A stretch of 64,000 nucleotides of DNA, from the NCBI RefSeq assembly GCF_018408855.1, contig NZ_AP024326.1:434001-498000 (forward strand). Direction: 5' to 3'. How positions within the stretch are numbered: the first letter of the stretch is position 1; each line of letters opens with the position of its first letter. The position numbers were made by a program, and so were the translations under genes. The notes beneath the pieces were generated by a model that ran no database searches, was not told the DNA's origin, and worked only from the letters and a program-made list of their open reading frames with translations. Of the stretch, positions 24,224 to 33,619 are shown piece by piece. This DNA comes from Caballeronia sp. NK8 (GTDB taxonomy: Bacteria; Pseudomonadota; Gammaproteobacteria; Burkholderiales; Burkholderiaceae).

Positions 24224-25702
24224 GTGGCCAAGGCATACAAACCCACGGCGGAACAGGAAGCCGTCGTCGAGGCCGCGAAAGGCGGCGGCGACCTGAAAGT
24301 TAAAGCGTATGCCGGCGCAGGTAAGACTTCGACGCTTCGGCTCGTCGCTCAGCAGCTTACTGGCCAGCGCGGCAGCTATCTGGCGTTCAACAAGGAGATC
24401 GCGGACTCGGCGCGCCGGGGCTTTCCGGCCAACGTCTCAGCCCGCACGGTCCATTCGCTGGCCTACGCTAGCGCCCCCACGTGGCTGACCGCCCGCATTA
24501 ATCTGCCGTCAGAGCCACCACATGAACTGGCCGCCCGTTATGGGTTCGGTCCTATCGAAGTGCCGACGATCTCAGGAAAGAATGCGGAGGTCGCGCCGTT
24601 TGAGGTCGGCCGGATGATCGCAGACGGTCTCGGCCGCTTCTGCCGGTCGGCCGACGATACGCCGCAGCCCTTCCACATACCGGTCGACGAAAAGATCCGT
24701 GACGACGCGGCCGACTGGCTGCGTGAGCAGCTTGCGCCTAGCATTGGGCGGCTATGGGCGGAAAGCATCAACCCTCGCGGCCTGAAGGCGATACAGCCAG
24801 ACGTTTATCTGAAGGTGTGGGCGCAATCGAATCCGCGTATCAACGCCGACTTCATCTTGTTCGATGAGGCCCAGGACAGCGACGGCATCATGTTGTCCGT
24901 CCTCTCCCGGCAACGACACGCGCAGAAGATCTACGTAGGCGACCCGTATCAGCAAATCTATGAATGGCGCGGTGCGGTCAACGCGATGGCGCAGATCAAT
25001 GCGCCGGAGCGGCCGCTGACCGAATCTTTCCGTTTCGGCCCGACTTTCGCGGGACTCGCGAGCTGCGTGCTCGCGATACTTGGAGAGACGACACCGATCC
25101 GAGGCCAGCCGAGCATCGGCTCGATCATGGTCGAAGATCCGTCAGTGCAGCCGCCTGTGGACGCGGTGCTTTGCCGAAAGAATGCAACGGCAATCTGGCA
25201 GTTCGCGGCGGGCATTGAGATGGGGCATCGACCGGCGCTTCGCATGAACCCAAGCGAAATCATCGCCTTTGCTGACGGCGCCGATCAGTTGCTCAACGGG
25301 AGACGAGCTTTCCGGCCAACCGCCCTATCGCTATTCGAGAACTGGAAAGAGGCGCAAGCATTTGCGCGCAGCGCGGTCGGGCGCGACTTGCTGCCTGTTG
25401 TCGAGATCGTCGACGATCGCGGTACCGACTACTTGCGTGCGCTCGCTCGACGTCAGACACCCGAAGGCCAAGCTGACTATGTCATCTCGACCATCCATCG
25501 GGCGAAGGGACTGGAATGGAAGCGGGTGCGGATCGTCAACGACTTCCGCTTCAAGATGGTCGATGGGCGGCTGACGTTGGACGAGGACGAGATGCGGCTG
25601 CTGTATGTCGCGCTCACGCGCGCGCAGCACGTGCTCGACATCTCGGATGTTCGCGACGAACTGCTTCGGCTTTTCAACGTGCCGAAGGCCGCTCGCGGAT
25701 AA
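24224..25702 (+). CDS. UvrD/Rep-like superfamily 1 DNA helicase
   Basis: A 492-residue SF1A helicase. Walker A is KAYAGAGKTST (about 27-37), Walker B ILFDEAQDSDG, motif III-like KIYVGDPYQQIYEWRGAV, then ESFRFGPTFAG, motif V VISTIHRAKGLEWKRVRIV and motif VI LLYVALTRAQHVLD. The set is complete, so ATP-driven 3'-5' DNA unwinding is expected. It is shorter than UvrD (about 720) and has the compact form of plasmid-borne or F-box-helicase-like relatives. A GTG at 24224 with GGAAGAG 8 bases upstream is the best start. It ends 4 bp before the convergent flhC stop. Four unknown genes precede it. Confidence 0.85.
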   Translation: MAKAYKPTAEQEAVVEAAKGGGDLKVKAYAGAGKTSTLRLVAQQLTGQRGSYLAFNKEIADSARRGFPANVSARTVHSLAYASAPTWLTARINLPSEPPHELAARYGFGPIEVPTISGKNAEVAPFEVGRMIADGLGRFCRSADDTPQPFHIPVDEKIRDDAADWLREQLAPSIGRLWAESINPRGLKAIQPDVYLKVWAQSNPRINADFILFDEAQDSDGIMLSVLSRQRHAQKIYVGDPYQQIYEWRGAVNAMAQINAPERPLTESFRFGPTFAGLASCVLAILGETTPIRGQPSIGSIMVEDPSVQPPVDAVLCRKNATAIWQFAAGIEMGHRPALRMNPSEIIAFADGADQLLNGRRAFRPTALSLFENWKEAQAFARSAVGRDLLPVVEIVDDRGTDYLRALARRQTPEGQADYVISTIHRAKGLEWKRVRIVNDFRFKMVDGRLTLDEDEMRLLYVALTRAQHVLDISDVRDELLRLFNVPKAARG

Positions 25703-25706
25703 ACGC

Positions 25707-26291
25707 TCAGGCCGCCTTTGCCTGCAAGGCGGCGTCGCGCTCGAGCGCGGCTTTCGCGGCCGCCTTCGTCTTGCCTGCTCGCGACGGCGGCTGGCAAATG
25801 CCGCACACCATCGAATGCGACGGCTCATGGGCGTGCGCAACGAACTTGCCGCGGCAACGCGTGCAGCCGGCGAGACGCAGGATGCCGGCGTCCTTGAAAC
25901 GGATGAAGGTCCAGGCGCGCGTCAGGTCCATTTGCAGCGGCTCGCCGATCATGTCGAAGTGCTCGGCATAGAGCGAGTACGCGCGAGTCAGTAAATCCAC
26001 GCGGTCCAAGCCCTTGCTGTTTGCTTCGAGAAAGGCGTAGACGTTCGCGAACATCGACGTATGGATGTTCGGTGCCCACGTCAGATACCAGTCCTCCGAA
26101 AACGGCAGCATGCCCTTGGGCGGCGACGCACCCTTCACTTCTCGATACAGGCGAATGAGCCGCTCACGCGAGATCGTCGGAATTTCCGACTCCAGCACTT
26201 GCATGCGAGCGCCGAGCTTGATCAGCGCGATCGCGCGCATGACCTGAGCAGCTTCGTCAGCGAGGCGCTTCAAAGGCGTGGTGGTGGTCAT
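25707..26291 (-). CDS. flhC: Flagellar master activator subunit FlhC
   Basis: A 194-residue FlhC. The N-terminal helical part includes ALIKLGARMQVLESEIPTIS and RERLIRLYREVKGASPPKGM, then LPFSEDWYLTW. The C-terminal zinc site is complete: CTRCRGKFVAH and MVCGICQPPSRAGKTK, i.e. two C-x-x-C pairs. FlhC joins FlhD in the D4C2 complex that activates class II flagellar promoters with sigma70. A basic Ala/Lys tail follows. It is 2 bp after flhD on the same strand. No flagellar structural genes are in the window, so this is an accessory copy. Confidence 0.93.
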   Translation of the reverse strand: MTTTTPLKRLADEAAQVMRAIALIKLGARMQVLESEIPTISRERLIRLYREVKGASPPKGMLPFSEDWYLTWAPNIHTSMFANVYAFLEANSKGLDRVDLLTRAYSLYAEHFDMIGEPLQMDLTRAWTFIRFKDAGILRLAGCTRCRGKFVAHAHEPSHSMVCGICQPPSRAGKTKAAAKAALERDAALQAKAA

Positions 26292-26293
26292 GA

Positions 26294-26593
26294 TTAGGCT
26301 GCCAGAAGAGCGTCATTTGCAACGGCGGAAACCGCCGCTTCGCTGCTGCGACCGGCGAGGCCCGTGAGCATCGCATCGGCGCTCATGCGAAAGAAGCACA
26401 ACACTTGCGACGACGACGCGAGTTTTTCAGTTTGCGCCGGGGAGAGCGTGAGCAGCGTATCCGCCATTTCCGTCGAGAGCCCCAGATGCGACTGTGCCGC
26501 CTCGCGATCCGATGCGAGGACGCGTTGCGCGAGCATCAAGTACGACAGGTTCAATTCGCGGATAGAACCAAGGTCAGAAGAAGCGTGGATCAT
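26294..26593 (-). CDS. flhD: Flagellar master activator subunit FlhD
   Basis: A 99-residue FlhD from ATG 26593: IRELNLSYLMLAQRVLASDR, then EAAQSHLGLSTEMADTLLTL and FFRMSADAMLTGLAGRS, the typical helical dimer protein. Length is slightly below the usual 105-116. A longer frame to 26686 adds 31 residues (MLQTAICSQTIRSR) without similarity. The Cys of QVLCFFRMS corresponds to the conserved cysteine seen in FlhD dimers. The ribosome-binding site is weak. It precedes flhC with 2 bp between them. Confidence 0.9.
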   Translation of the reverse strand: MIHASSDLGSIRELNLSYLMLAQRVLASDREAAQSHLGLSTEMADTLLTLSPAQTEKLASSSQVLCFFRMSADAMLTGLAGRSSEAAVSAVANDALLAA

Positions 26594-27018
26594 GGCGGCG
26601 GACTGGATAGTGAATTGGACTTGCTCATTGCGCCGTTCGTCAGGGCGTGAGCGAATTGTCTGACTACATATGGCGGTTTGCAACATTTAGTTACACGTCG
26701 AAATCGTTTGCTACACCAAAACGGACTCGCGCAATCGTTGGCGAAGAAAGGAATTTCTTCCGCTTTTCAATCCGTTCGCAAAGCCGAACCACTAGAGACC
26801 GTCGCTCAAACCTTGGCTTTATTGCTCATAGGCATGCCACTTGCACGTTCCTTCCCGCGACCGCTCCCTGCGAACGACGAGGAAGATCGGTAATGTCTAC
26901 CCGGTAGGGAGTTACCCGACTGATGCAAGAAAACGACAGAGTTACCTCTGCCAGTTCGCTCGAAGCCCAGCCTGCCGCTCTGAAGGTCGGGACCATTCGC
27001 TATCTGCATCGTGTAGAC
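26594..27018. other. Divergent intergenic region between flhDC and the imu cassette
   Basis: 425 bp with no gene I can support. It must carry the flhDC promoter reading left and ends at the LexA box of the imu operon reading right. The part at 26670-26780 is AT-richer than the surroundings, as expected of a promoter region. I could not assign a specific -10/-35 pair for flhDC. Confidence 0.5.
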
Positions 27019-27038
27019 TACTGTACAAACATACAGTA
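27019..27038. promoter_or_regulatory. LexA (SOS) box before the imu cassette
   Basis: TACTGTACAAACATACAGTA fits the CTGT-N8-ACAG LexA pattern with near-perfect symmetry and even the flanking TA bases. It sits just upstream of the imuA-imuB-dnaE2 genes, which are SOS-induced wherever studied. Confidence 0.88.
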
Positions 27039-27058
27039 CGGGGTACTACATAGGAGCG

Positions 27059-27757
27059 TTAGCCCTCGAGGACATTCATCCAAGTTTGTGGCGGGGTTCG
27101 CAGCTGGCCTCTGCTCGCGTGAACGTCGTGCCGTGTGGATCTGAGACGCTTGCCGCAGAACTGCCGGGGGGCGGCTGGCCCAAGTGCGCGCTGACCGACC
27201 TGCTGGTGCAGCAGCCGGGCGTTGGCGAAATGCGATTGCTGCTGCCGGCGCTGAGGGCTGTCGCCCAACGGCGCATTGCTTTCCTGCAGCCGCCGCACCG
27301 CTTTCAGCCGGAAGCAGCGGCGTAGCGGGGTCTGCCTGAGACGTCGATCAACGTCGCGCGCGCTCAGAAGACCGCCGATGCGCTTTGGGCGGGCGAGCAG
27401 ATCCTTCGTGCGGGGACGTTCGGCGCACTGATCTTCTGGCAAACGCATGTGCGACCGGAAGCGCTACGCCGCCTGCACCTTGCCGCACAGACGAGCGAGT
27501 CGTTGTTCTTCATGGTCCGGCCGCTCGCCGCTGCGAGCGATACGTCGCCTGCCCCGCTTCGCATTGCTGTGCGCCCTGCGCGCGACAGCGTTTCATTGGA
27601 GTTCGTGAAGCGCCGCGGTCCAGCGCGTGACGAACCGCTTGTTGTTGGACTGACCCATTCGCCTATCCTGTTGAATCGCCATGCAAGTGTGGATCGGCGT
27701 GTATCTGCCGCACCTCAGCCGAGAAGTCTTCCAGCCGAGCTGGTCGTCCACGAGTGA
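27059..27757 (+). pseudogene. imuA: imuA, broken by loss of start codon and an in-frame TAG
   Basis: The frame reads LEDIHPSLWRGSQLASARVN, ELPGGGWPKCALTDLLVQQP, GVGEMRLLLPALRAVAQRR, then a TAG at 27323-27325 where the family has AxxGLP. It continues in the same frame with TADALWAGEQILRAGTFGAL, RRLHLAAQTSESLFFMVRPL and FVKRRGPARDEPL. No ATG, GTG or TTG lies in frame between the LexA box and TTG 27086, which is already inside the conserved HPSLWR block; an AGGAG at 27052 is followed by TTA where a start is expected. ImuA is the RecA/SulA-like partner of the mutasome. The gene overlaps imuB by 77 bp. Confidence 0.75.
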
Positions 27758-29153
27758 TACGACTTCCGGCCTGGTGGTGCTCGATCACGAGCGTGTCGTC
27801 GCGCTCGATCAGGCAGCGCACGACGCAGGCGTTCGCGTAGGCATGCGCAAAGGCGGCGTTCTCACGCTCGCGCCCGATGCGCGCATTCACGACAAAGACG
27901 AACTGAAGGAGCAGCAGGCCGTCGCGGACGTGGCCACCGCCCTCATGCAGTTCAGTCCGCAAGTGTCGATCGCTGAGGAGCAGACGGTGCTGGTCGACGT
28001 TTCGGCAAGCTTGCGCCTATTCGGCGGGGTGCGCGCGCTCAGACGCGCGATCCGCGCCTCGCTTGCGGCCTTCGGTTTCACGGTGCGGATGACCGTCGCG
28101 CCCACCGGCCAGAGCGCATGGCTCATGGCCCGTTATCGCGGCGGCCGCCGTCTCTCCATCCGCTCGCTGATGCGTCAATTGCCCCGCTTACCCGCCTTGC
28201 TGGTGTTGGAAGCGCGACGCTACGCCCACTGGTTCGACGGTCTCGGATGCACGAGCGTCGCGGACCTGCGGCGCTTGCCGCGCGCCGGTCTCAAAAAGCG
28301 CTGCGGTACCGCGCTGCTCGATACGCTCGATCGCGCCGTCGGCGAAGCGCCCGAACTCTATGAATGGGTCCAGCCGCCCCCCTCGTTTAACGCACGTATC
28401 GAGTTGCCGGATCGCGTCGAGCATGCGGAAGCCGTCCTCTTCGTCGGGCGGCGGCTCATTGTGCAACTGACCGGCTGGCTCGCGAGCAAGCAGCTCGCCC
28501 TTATGCGCTTCTCGGTCGAACTCGAACATGAGCGGGGCCGCGCAGCGTTGCCGCCAACGACGATTGAAGTCGCGCTCGCCGAGCCGACTTGGCACGAGGA
28601 ACACCTGACGCGCTTGCTCAAAGAGCGGCTTGGACGCGTCGAGCTGGCGGCCGCGGTCATCGCCGTGCGACTTGAAGTGAATGACGTCGAAGCGGCCGAG
28701 CCGCCGTCCGACTCACTATTCCCCGAGCCAGGCGGGAGCGCGGCCGACCATAATCGGTTGATGGAACTGCTCGTCGCGCCGCTTGGCCATGAGAACGTCT
28801 TGCGCGCGGCGCCCGTGGCCGACCATCGACCCGAGATCGTATCGAACTGGGTGCCGGAGTCGAGCGACGTCAAAGGCTGTCCGCTGCCCGGCGATCAACC
28901 GCGCCCTTCATGGCTGCTGGAGACACCCATCCAGTTGATGACGCGCCAGCACCGGCCGTTCTACGGCAGTCCGCTACGAACGGTATCGCCCGGTGAGCGC
29001 GTCGAAGCGGGATGGTGGGGCGGCGAGCTTGTCACGCGCGACTACTTCGTCGCGGAAGCCGACGACCACACCTGCTACTGGATCTACCGGGAGCGCGTCG
29101 GCAGCCGCGCCGAAGAAGATCCTCGATGGTTCCTGCACGGCCTGTTCGGGTGA
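27681..29153 (+). CDS. imuB: ImuB, Y-family-polymerase-like mutasome protein
   Basis: A 490-residue DinB/Y-family homologue. It has LVVLDHERVVALDQAAHDAG, the palm-like VSIAEEQTVLVDVSASLRLF, TVRMTVAPTGQSAWLMARYR, a helix-hairpin-helix (LGCTSVADLRRLPRAGLKKR), and the C-terminal TYWIYRE-type end (DHTCYWIYRERVG). The palm lacks the full set of catalytic acidic residues, as is normal for ImuB, which acts as a beta-clamp-linked scaffold for DnaE2. A possible clamp-binding motif is near QLTGWLASKQLALM. The stop is 4 bp before dnaE2, so translation is coupled. Intact. Confidence 0.92.
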   Translation: MQVWIGVYLPHLSREVFQPSWSSTSDTTSGLVVLDHERVVALDQAAHDAGVRVGMRKGGVLTLAPDARIHDKDELKEQQAVADVATALMQFSPQVSIAEEQTVLVDVSASLRLFGGVRALRRAIRASLAAFGFTVRMTVAPTGQSAWLMARYRGGRRLSIRSLMRQLPRLPALLVLEARRYAHWFDGLGCTSVADLRRLPRAGLKKRCGTALLDTLDRAVGEAPELYEWVQPPPSFNARIELPDRVEHAEAVLFVGRRLIVQLTGWLASKQLALMRFSVELEHERGRAALPPTTIEVALAEPTWHEEHLTRLLKERLGRVELAAAVIAVRLEVNDVEAAEPPSDSLFPEPGGSAADHNRLMELLVAPLGHENVLRAAPVADHRPEIVSNWVPESSDVKGCPLPGDQPRPSWLLETPIQLMTRQHRPFYGSPLRTVSPGERVEAGWWGGELVTRDYFVAEADDHTCYWIYRERVGSRAEEDPRWFLHGLFG

Positions 29154-29157
29154 AGCG

Positions 29158-32100
29158 ATGGACGTGTACACCTCTATGCTGCCCGGCTACGCCGAGTTGC
29201 AGTGCTTCTCCAACTTCACGTTCCTGCGCGGCGCCTCGCACTCGGAAGAACTGATTCTGCGCGCCGAGCAGCTTGGCTATCTCGCGATCGCGATCACTGA
29301 CGAGTGCTCGCTCGCCGGCATCGTCCGCGCGCATGTGGCCGCCAAGGAAGCAAATATCCGGCTCATCGTCGGCGCGCACTTTCAATTGACGAACGCCGAC
29401 GGCACGCCCGCCCTCGCCTTCACGGCGCTGGCCATGAACCGAAATGGCTATGGGAACCTGTCGGAACTCATCACGCTCGCGCGCACACGCACGTCCAAAG
29501 GCACCTACCTGCTGACGCCGAACGATCTGGCGCGGGCCGAAGCACCCTTTGACCACCTGAAGGGGCTGCCCGACTGCCTGGTCGTCCTCTCGCCCGAGTA
29601 TCCGGCGAAGGAGGAGCGACTCGATGCGCAGATGGAATGGCTTGCCCGCACGTTCGAGGGCCGCTGCTGGGTTGCGCTTACGCTCCACGCCCGCGCGATG
29701 GACGAAATCCACCGCGGCATCGTCGAGTACGTCGCCGACCAGCACGGCGTACCGATCGTGGCCACCGGCGCCGTCACCATGCACGTGCGCTCTCGCAAGC
29801 CGCTGCACGATACGCTGACCGCCGTGCGCCTAAGCCGGTCGATTGCCGAGTGCGGGTTCGAACTGGCGCAGAACGCTGAGCAACACCTTCGCGCCCGGCT
29901 GCAGCTCGCGAATCTCTATCCCGAGCGGGCGCTGGCCGAGACGCTGACGATTGCGAATCGCTGCACTTTTTCGTTGGATGAACTGCGCTACGAGTATCCC
30001 GACGAGCTGATCCCTGAAGGCACGACACCAACCGCCTACCTGCGACAGGAAACGTACATCGGCGCGCATCGCCGCTTTCCCAAAGGCATTCCGCACAAGG
30101 TGCAGACGCAGATCGAGCACGAACTCGCGCTGATCGCGGAGCTTCGATATGAACCGTACTTCCTGACTGTGTACGACCTTGTCCGCTTCGCGCGCAACGA
30201 GGGAATCTTGTGTCAGGGGCGCGGATCGGCGGCGAACTCCGCGGTCTGTTACTGCCTGGGCGTAACGGAGGTCGATCCCGCGCGCAGTTCCATGCTCTTC
30301 GAGCGATTCATCTCGAAGGAGCGCGGCGAGCCGCCGGATATCGACGTGGACTTCGAGCACCAGCGGCGCGAAGAAGTCATCCAGTACATCTATCGCAAGT
30401 ACACGCGTACCCGCGCGGCGCTGGCGGCCGCCGTGACGACATATCGGCCCAAGAGTGCGCTGCGGGACTCGGGCAAGGCGGTGGGCGTCGATCCGATCAT
30501 CGTCGACAAGGTGGCCAAGTCGCATCACTGGTTCGACTCCAGTGCGGACCTGCTCAATCGCTTCGTTGAATCGGGACTCGATACGTCGACGCCGATCATC
30601 CAGCAGTGGGCAAGCCTCGCGTCGCGGTTGCTGAACTTCCCACGCCATCTTTCACAGCACACCGGCGGCTTCGTCATTGCGCGCGGCAAGCTCTCGCGGC
30701 TCGTGCCCATCGAGAACGCCGCGATGGTCGATCGCAGCGTGATTCAGTGGGATAAGGACGACCTCGAAGCGCTTGGGCTGCTCAAGATTGACGTGCTCGC
30801 GCTCGGGATGCTATCGGCGATCCGTCGCACGCTCGACGTCATCGCCAAGCAGCGCGGCGAGCCATTCGAATTGCAGGACATTCCGGCAGAAGACGCGAAG
30901 ACGTACGAGATGATCTGCCGGGCCGATACCGTCGGCGTCTTCCAGATCGAATCGCGTGCACAGATGAGCATGTTGCCGCGCCTACAGCCACGCCAGTTCT
31001 ATGACCTCGTGATCGAGGTGGCGATCGTGCGGCCGGGACCGGTCCAGGGCGGGATGGTCCATCCGTACCTGCGCCGGCGGCAAGGACTGGAAGCCGTGTC
31101 GTTCCCCTCCCCCGAAATGGAAACGGCGCTCGCCCGCACGCTCGGCGTACCGATCTTTCAGGAGCAGGTGATGCAGGTTGCGATGCTCGCAGCAGGCTTC
31201 AGTGCCGGCGAGGCCGACCAGCTTCGTCGCGCGATGGCCGCGTGGAAGCGGAAAGGCGGACTGCAGCATTACTACGATCGCATCGTGAACGGCATGCTCG
31301 ATCGTGGCTACGACCGCGAGTTCGCTGAATCAATCTTCGCGCAGATCCAGGGCTTTGGCGAATACGGCTTTCCGGAGAGCCACGCAGCGAGCTTCGCCCT
31401 GCTCGTCTATGCAAGTTGCTGGCTGAAGTGCCATGAACCAGCAGCGTTCCTCTGCGCGATGCTCAACAGCCAGCCAATGGGCTTCTACTCGCCTTCGCAG
31501 CTCGTACAAGACGCGAAGCGTCACAAGGTGCGCGTGCTGCCGATCGACGTCACCATCAGTAACTGGGATTCGTTTCTAGAAGGCGACGGCTCAATGGCGC
31601 CAGTGCGTCTCGGCATGTCGCTCATTCGCGGCATGCGGGACGAGTCGGCCGCGCGAATCGAGGCCGCGAGAGCGGTGCGTCCTTTCGAGTCGGTCAACGA
31701 TCTTGCAAATCGTGCCCGCCTCGATCGCCGCGACCTGCAGCTGCTTGCGGACGCGAACGCGCTTTCGGCTCTATCCGGCAACCGACGAGAGGCGCTCTGG
31801 CAGGCAGTAGCAGCCGTACCCGACAAAGACTTGTTGCGTGCCGCCACGCGCGAGGAAGAATTGCCGATACTCGCGGCCCCTAACGAGGCGCAGGAGATCG
31901 TTAGCGACTATCGCTCGACGGGCCTGACGTTGAACCGGCACCCTCTTGCCTTGCTGCGTGAACGGCTCAACGAGAAGAAGATCTTCGCCGCGTCGAAGCT
32001 TGCGACATATCCGAACGGGCGGCTTGCCAAGGCATGCGGCATCGTGACCGTGCGTCAGCGACCGGGCACAGCGAAAGGCGTCCTCTTTATTACGCTGGAG

Positions 32101-32301
32101 GACGAGACCGGCCAGATCAACGTGATTGTCTGGCCGTCGTTGGTCGAGAAGTTCAGAAAGGAAGCGCTTGGCGCTTCCCTCCTCGGCGTCTATGGCGTCT
32201 GGCAAAAGGAAGGCGAGGTGAAGCACCTCGTCGCGAATCGACTCGTCGACATGACCGCGCTCCTCGGCAACCTGGCCACGTCGAGCCGCAACTTCCATTG
32301 A
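29158..32301 (+). CDS. dnaE2: Error-prone DNA polymerase DnaE2
   Basis: A 1047-residue C-family polymerase. The PHP domain opens YAELQCFSNFTFLRGASHSE, and the palm has CQGRGSAANSAVCYCLGV and EPPDIDVDFEHQRREEV with the catalytic aspartates. AIVRPGPVQGGMVHPYLRRR and FPESHAASFALLVYASCWLK are present, and a C-terminal OB-fold (GRLAKACGIVTVRQRPGTAK). Length matches the family. With ImuB it performs SOS mutagenesis and lesion bypass. The start is at ATG 29158, 4 bp after imuB. A 152-bp fragment corresponding to residues 910-960 recurs at 56.4 kb. Confidence 0.95.
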   Translation: MDVYTSMLPGYAELQCFSNFTFLRGASHSEELILRAEQLGYLAIAITDECSLAGIVRAHVAAKEANIRLIVGAHFQLTNADGTPALAFTALAMNRNGYGNLSELITLARTRTSKGTYLLTPNDLARAEAPFDHLKGLPDCLVVLSPEYPAKEERLDAQMEWLARTFEGRCWVALTLHARAMDEIHRGIVEYVADQHGVPIVATGAVTMHVRSRKPLHDTLTAVRLSRSIAECGFELAQNAEQHLRARLQLANLYPERALAETLTIANRCTFSLDELRYEYPDELIPEGTTPTAYLRQETYIGAHRRFPKGIPHKVQTQIEHELALIAELRYEPYFLTVYDLVRFARNEGILCQGRGSAANSAVCYCLGVTEVDPARSSMLFERFISKERGEPPDIDVDFEHQRREEVIQYIYRKYTRTRAALAAAVTTYRPKSALRDSGKAVGVDPIIVDKVAKSHHWFDSSADLLNRFVESGLDTSTPIIQQWASLASRLLNFPRHLSQHTGGFVIARGKLSRLVPIENAAMVDRSVIQWDKDDLEALGLLKIDVLALGMLSAIRRTLDVIAKQRGEPFELQDIPAEDAKTYEMICRADTVGVFQIESRAQMSMLPRLQPRQFYDLVIEVAIVRPGPVQGGMVHPYLRRRQGLEAVSFPSPEMETALARTLGVPIFQEQVMQVAMLAAGFSAGEADQLRRAMAAWKRKGGLQHYYDRIVNGMLDRGYDREFAESIFAQIQGFGEYGFPESHAASFALLVYASCWLKCHEPAAFLCAMLNSQPMGFYSPSQLVQDAKRHKVRVLPIDVTISNWDSFLEGDGSMAPVRLGMSLIRGMRDESAARIEAARAVRPFESVNDLANRARLDRRDLQLLADANALSALSGNRREALWQAVAAVPDKDLLRAATREEELPILAAPNEAQEIVSDYRSTGLTLNRHPLALLRERLNEKKIFAASKLATYPNGRLAKACGIVTVRQRPGTAKGVLFITLEDETGQINVIVWPSLVEKFRKEALGASLLGVYGVWQKEGEVKHLVANRLVDMTALLGNLATSSRNFH

Positions 32302-32566
32302 CCAGCTGACGGGAACCGACCCGGATCGGTCAATCAATACACCTGCGCCTCGCCGACCGCTTCCGAGGTACAACGGACTCTTCTACGATCTGGCAGCCTT
32401 ACGCGCCTCAATAAGGCGATCGTCAGCCCCGGGCGTCGAGAACATTTCGCAGACACAACGTATTGCAGTGGGAAGCCACATCACTGATCGGAAGTTTGCA
32501 CAGCCCAGCAAGGGACAGGCCGTTCTGCTCAATGGAGCCTCTTCCAATGCGAAGCCTCTCGCTGCC

Positions 32567-33208
32567 TCAAGGAGCGAGGCTGCGCAAAACCAGGTTCGTC
32601 ACAATGGTCAAGCGGTGCTCGAGTTCTTCGTTCGACTCCGATTCGAGTAATTTTGGATGCGAGAAACACAACGAGGCCGCGACGATTGCGCTGCATATTT
32701 CGTCCAGCGGTGATTTCCTCTCAAACTCACCGGACTCCCGGCCGTCGACAATCACCTGGCGGATCGCACTCTCGACGGCATGTTGATGCTCGACCGTGGC
32801 GCACCAGTTGTGTTCCATCGCTACAACAACGATTTCGTGAACCTTCCTGTCCTTCAGAAACCGGTCACAGCTACATTGCATCATTGTAAGGAGCAATCGC
32901 CGCAAGCGGGCAGTGGCCGGTTCGCGTCTAACGACGATCTCGTGCAGACCCGCATCCATTTCGCTTAACACGTGAGCGACGACGGCCTCGCCGATTGCCT
33001 GCTTGGAATCGAAAAATCGATAGATATACGCAGCAGATACACCAATTGCACGCCCAAGAGCAGCGACACTCGTCTTCGAGTAGCCATAATGACGGAAGTG
33101 TTCGTCGGCCGCCTTCAGGATTTGAGTGCGGCGTTCATGCTCTGCTGGGCCTCGTTGGCCCGCTGGAGCGCCATCAGTGGTGTCGATAAACTCTGCCATA
33201 TCCTTCAT
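32567..33208 (-). CDS. TetR-family transcriptional regulator
   Basis: A 213-residue repressor. The HTH is ERRTQILKAADEHFRHYGYS, KTSVAALGRAIGVSAAYIYR and FFDSKQAIGEAVVAHVL; the ligand domain follows with ARLRRLLLTMMQCSCDRFLK. It lies 410 bp downstream of, and on the same strand as, the outer-membrane efflux gene. TetR repressors with this pattern commonly control RND pumps, so the RND operon is the likely target. The Met codon 3 residues later is an alternative start. Confidence 0.9.
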   Translation of the reverse strand: MKDMAEFIDTTDGAPAGQRGPAEHERRTQILKAADEHFRHYGYSKTSVAALGRAIGVSAAYIYRFFDSKQAIGEAVVAHVLSEMDAGLHEIVVRREPATARLRRLLLTMMQCSCDRFLKDRKVHEIVVVAMEHNWCATVEHQHAVESAIRQVIVDGRESGEFERKSPLDEICSAIVAASLCFSHPKLLESESNEELEHRLTIVTNLVLRSLAP

Positions 33209-33619
33209 TTACCAGGTGGCGCACTAAGAGATGTCGGCCAATTTAGAGTTGCGCGCGGCGTCCCTTGAGATTGACCGACGAAGTGTGACCATGCTCGGCC
33301 ACGAAAACGAGTTTCAGACCGCGCCGTTCGCACCTCTCGGTCACCCTTCAGACGCGCTGTACGCGACCTGCGTCTCGGTGTATGTCACCCATGCTGAAGC
33401 GGATCATCGCCTAGGTTGAACTACCACGGCGCAAGTTGCTTTCCCGACTGGTCCATATTTGCTCGTGGAAGAGGCAGGAACCGGCACGACTTCGAACGTC
33501 GGCAAGGATTTTACATCCTTCAATGAGGCAGCCCCGCCCCAAGCGCCAACCGCCAATAGCTCGGCTCGGTCGTGGAAGTCATAGGTGCGAATTCGTCTTC
33601 GACTGTATGGCCGATAACC
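33209..33619. other. 411-bp gap between TetR and the efflux outer-membrane gene
   Basis: No gene is supported. It would hold the TetR promoter at its left end and any terminator for the outer-membrane gene at its right end. No clear hairpin or operator is visible to me. Confidence 0.4.

Noticed and set aside
28993..29157. An upstream extension of 55 codons on dnaE2
   Set aside because: It would overlap the end of imuB out of frame and lacks similarity; ATG 29158, 4 bp after imuB, begins the conserved PHP start.
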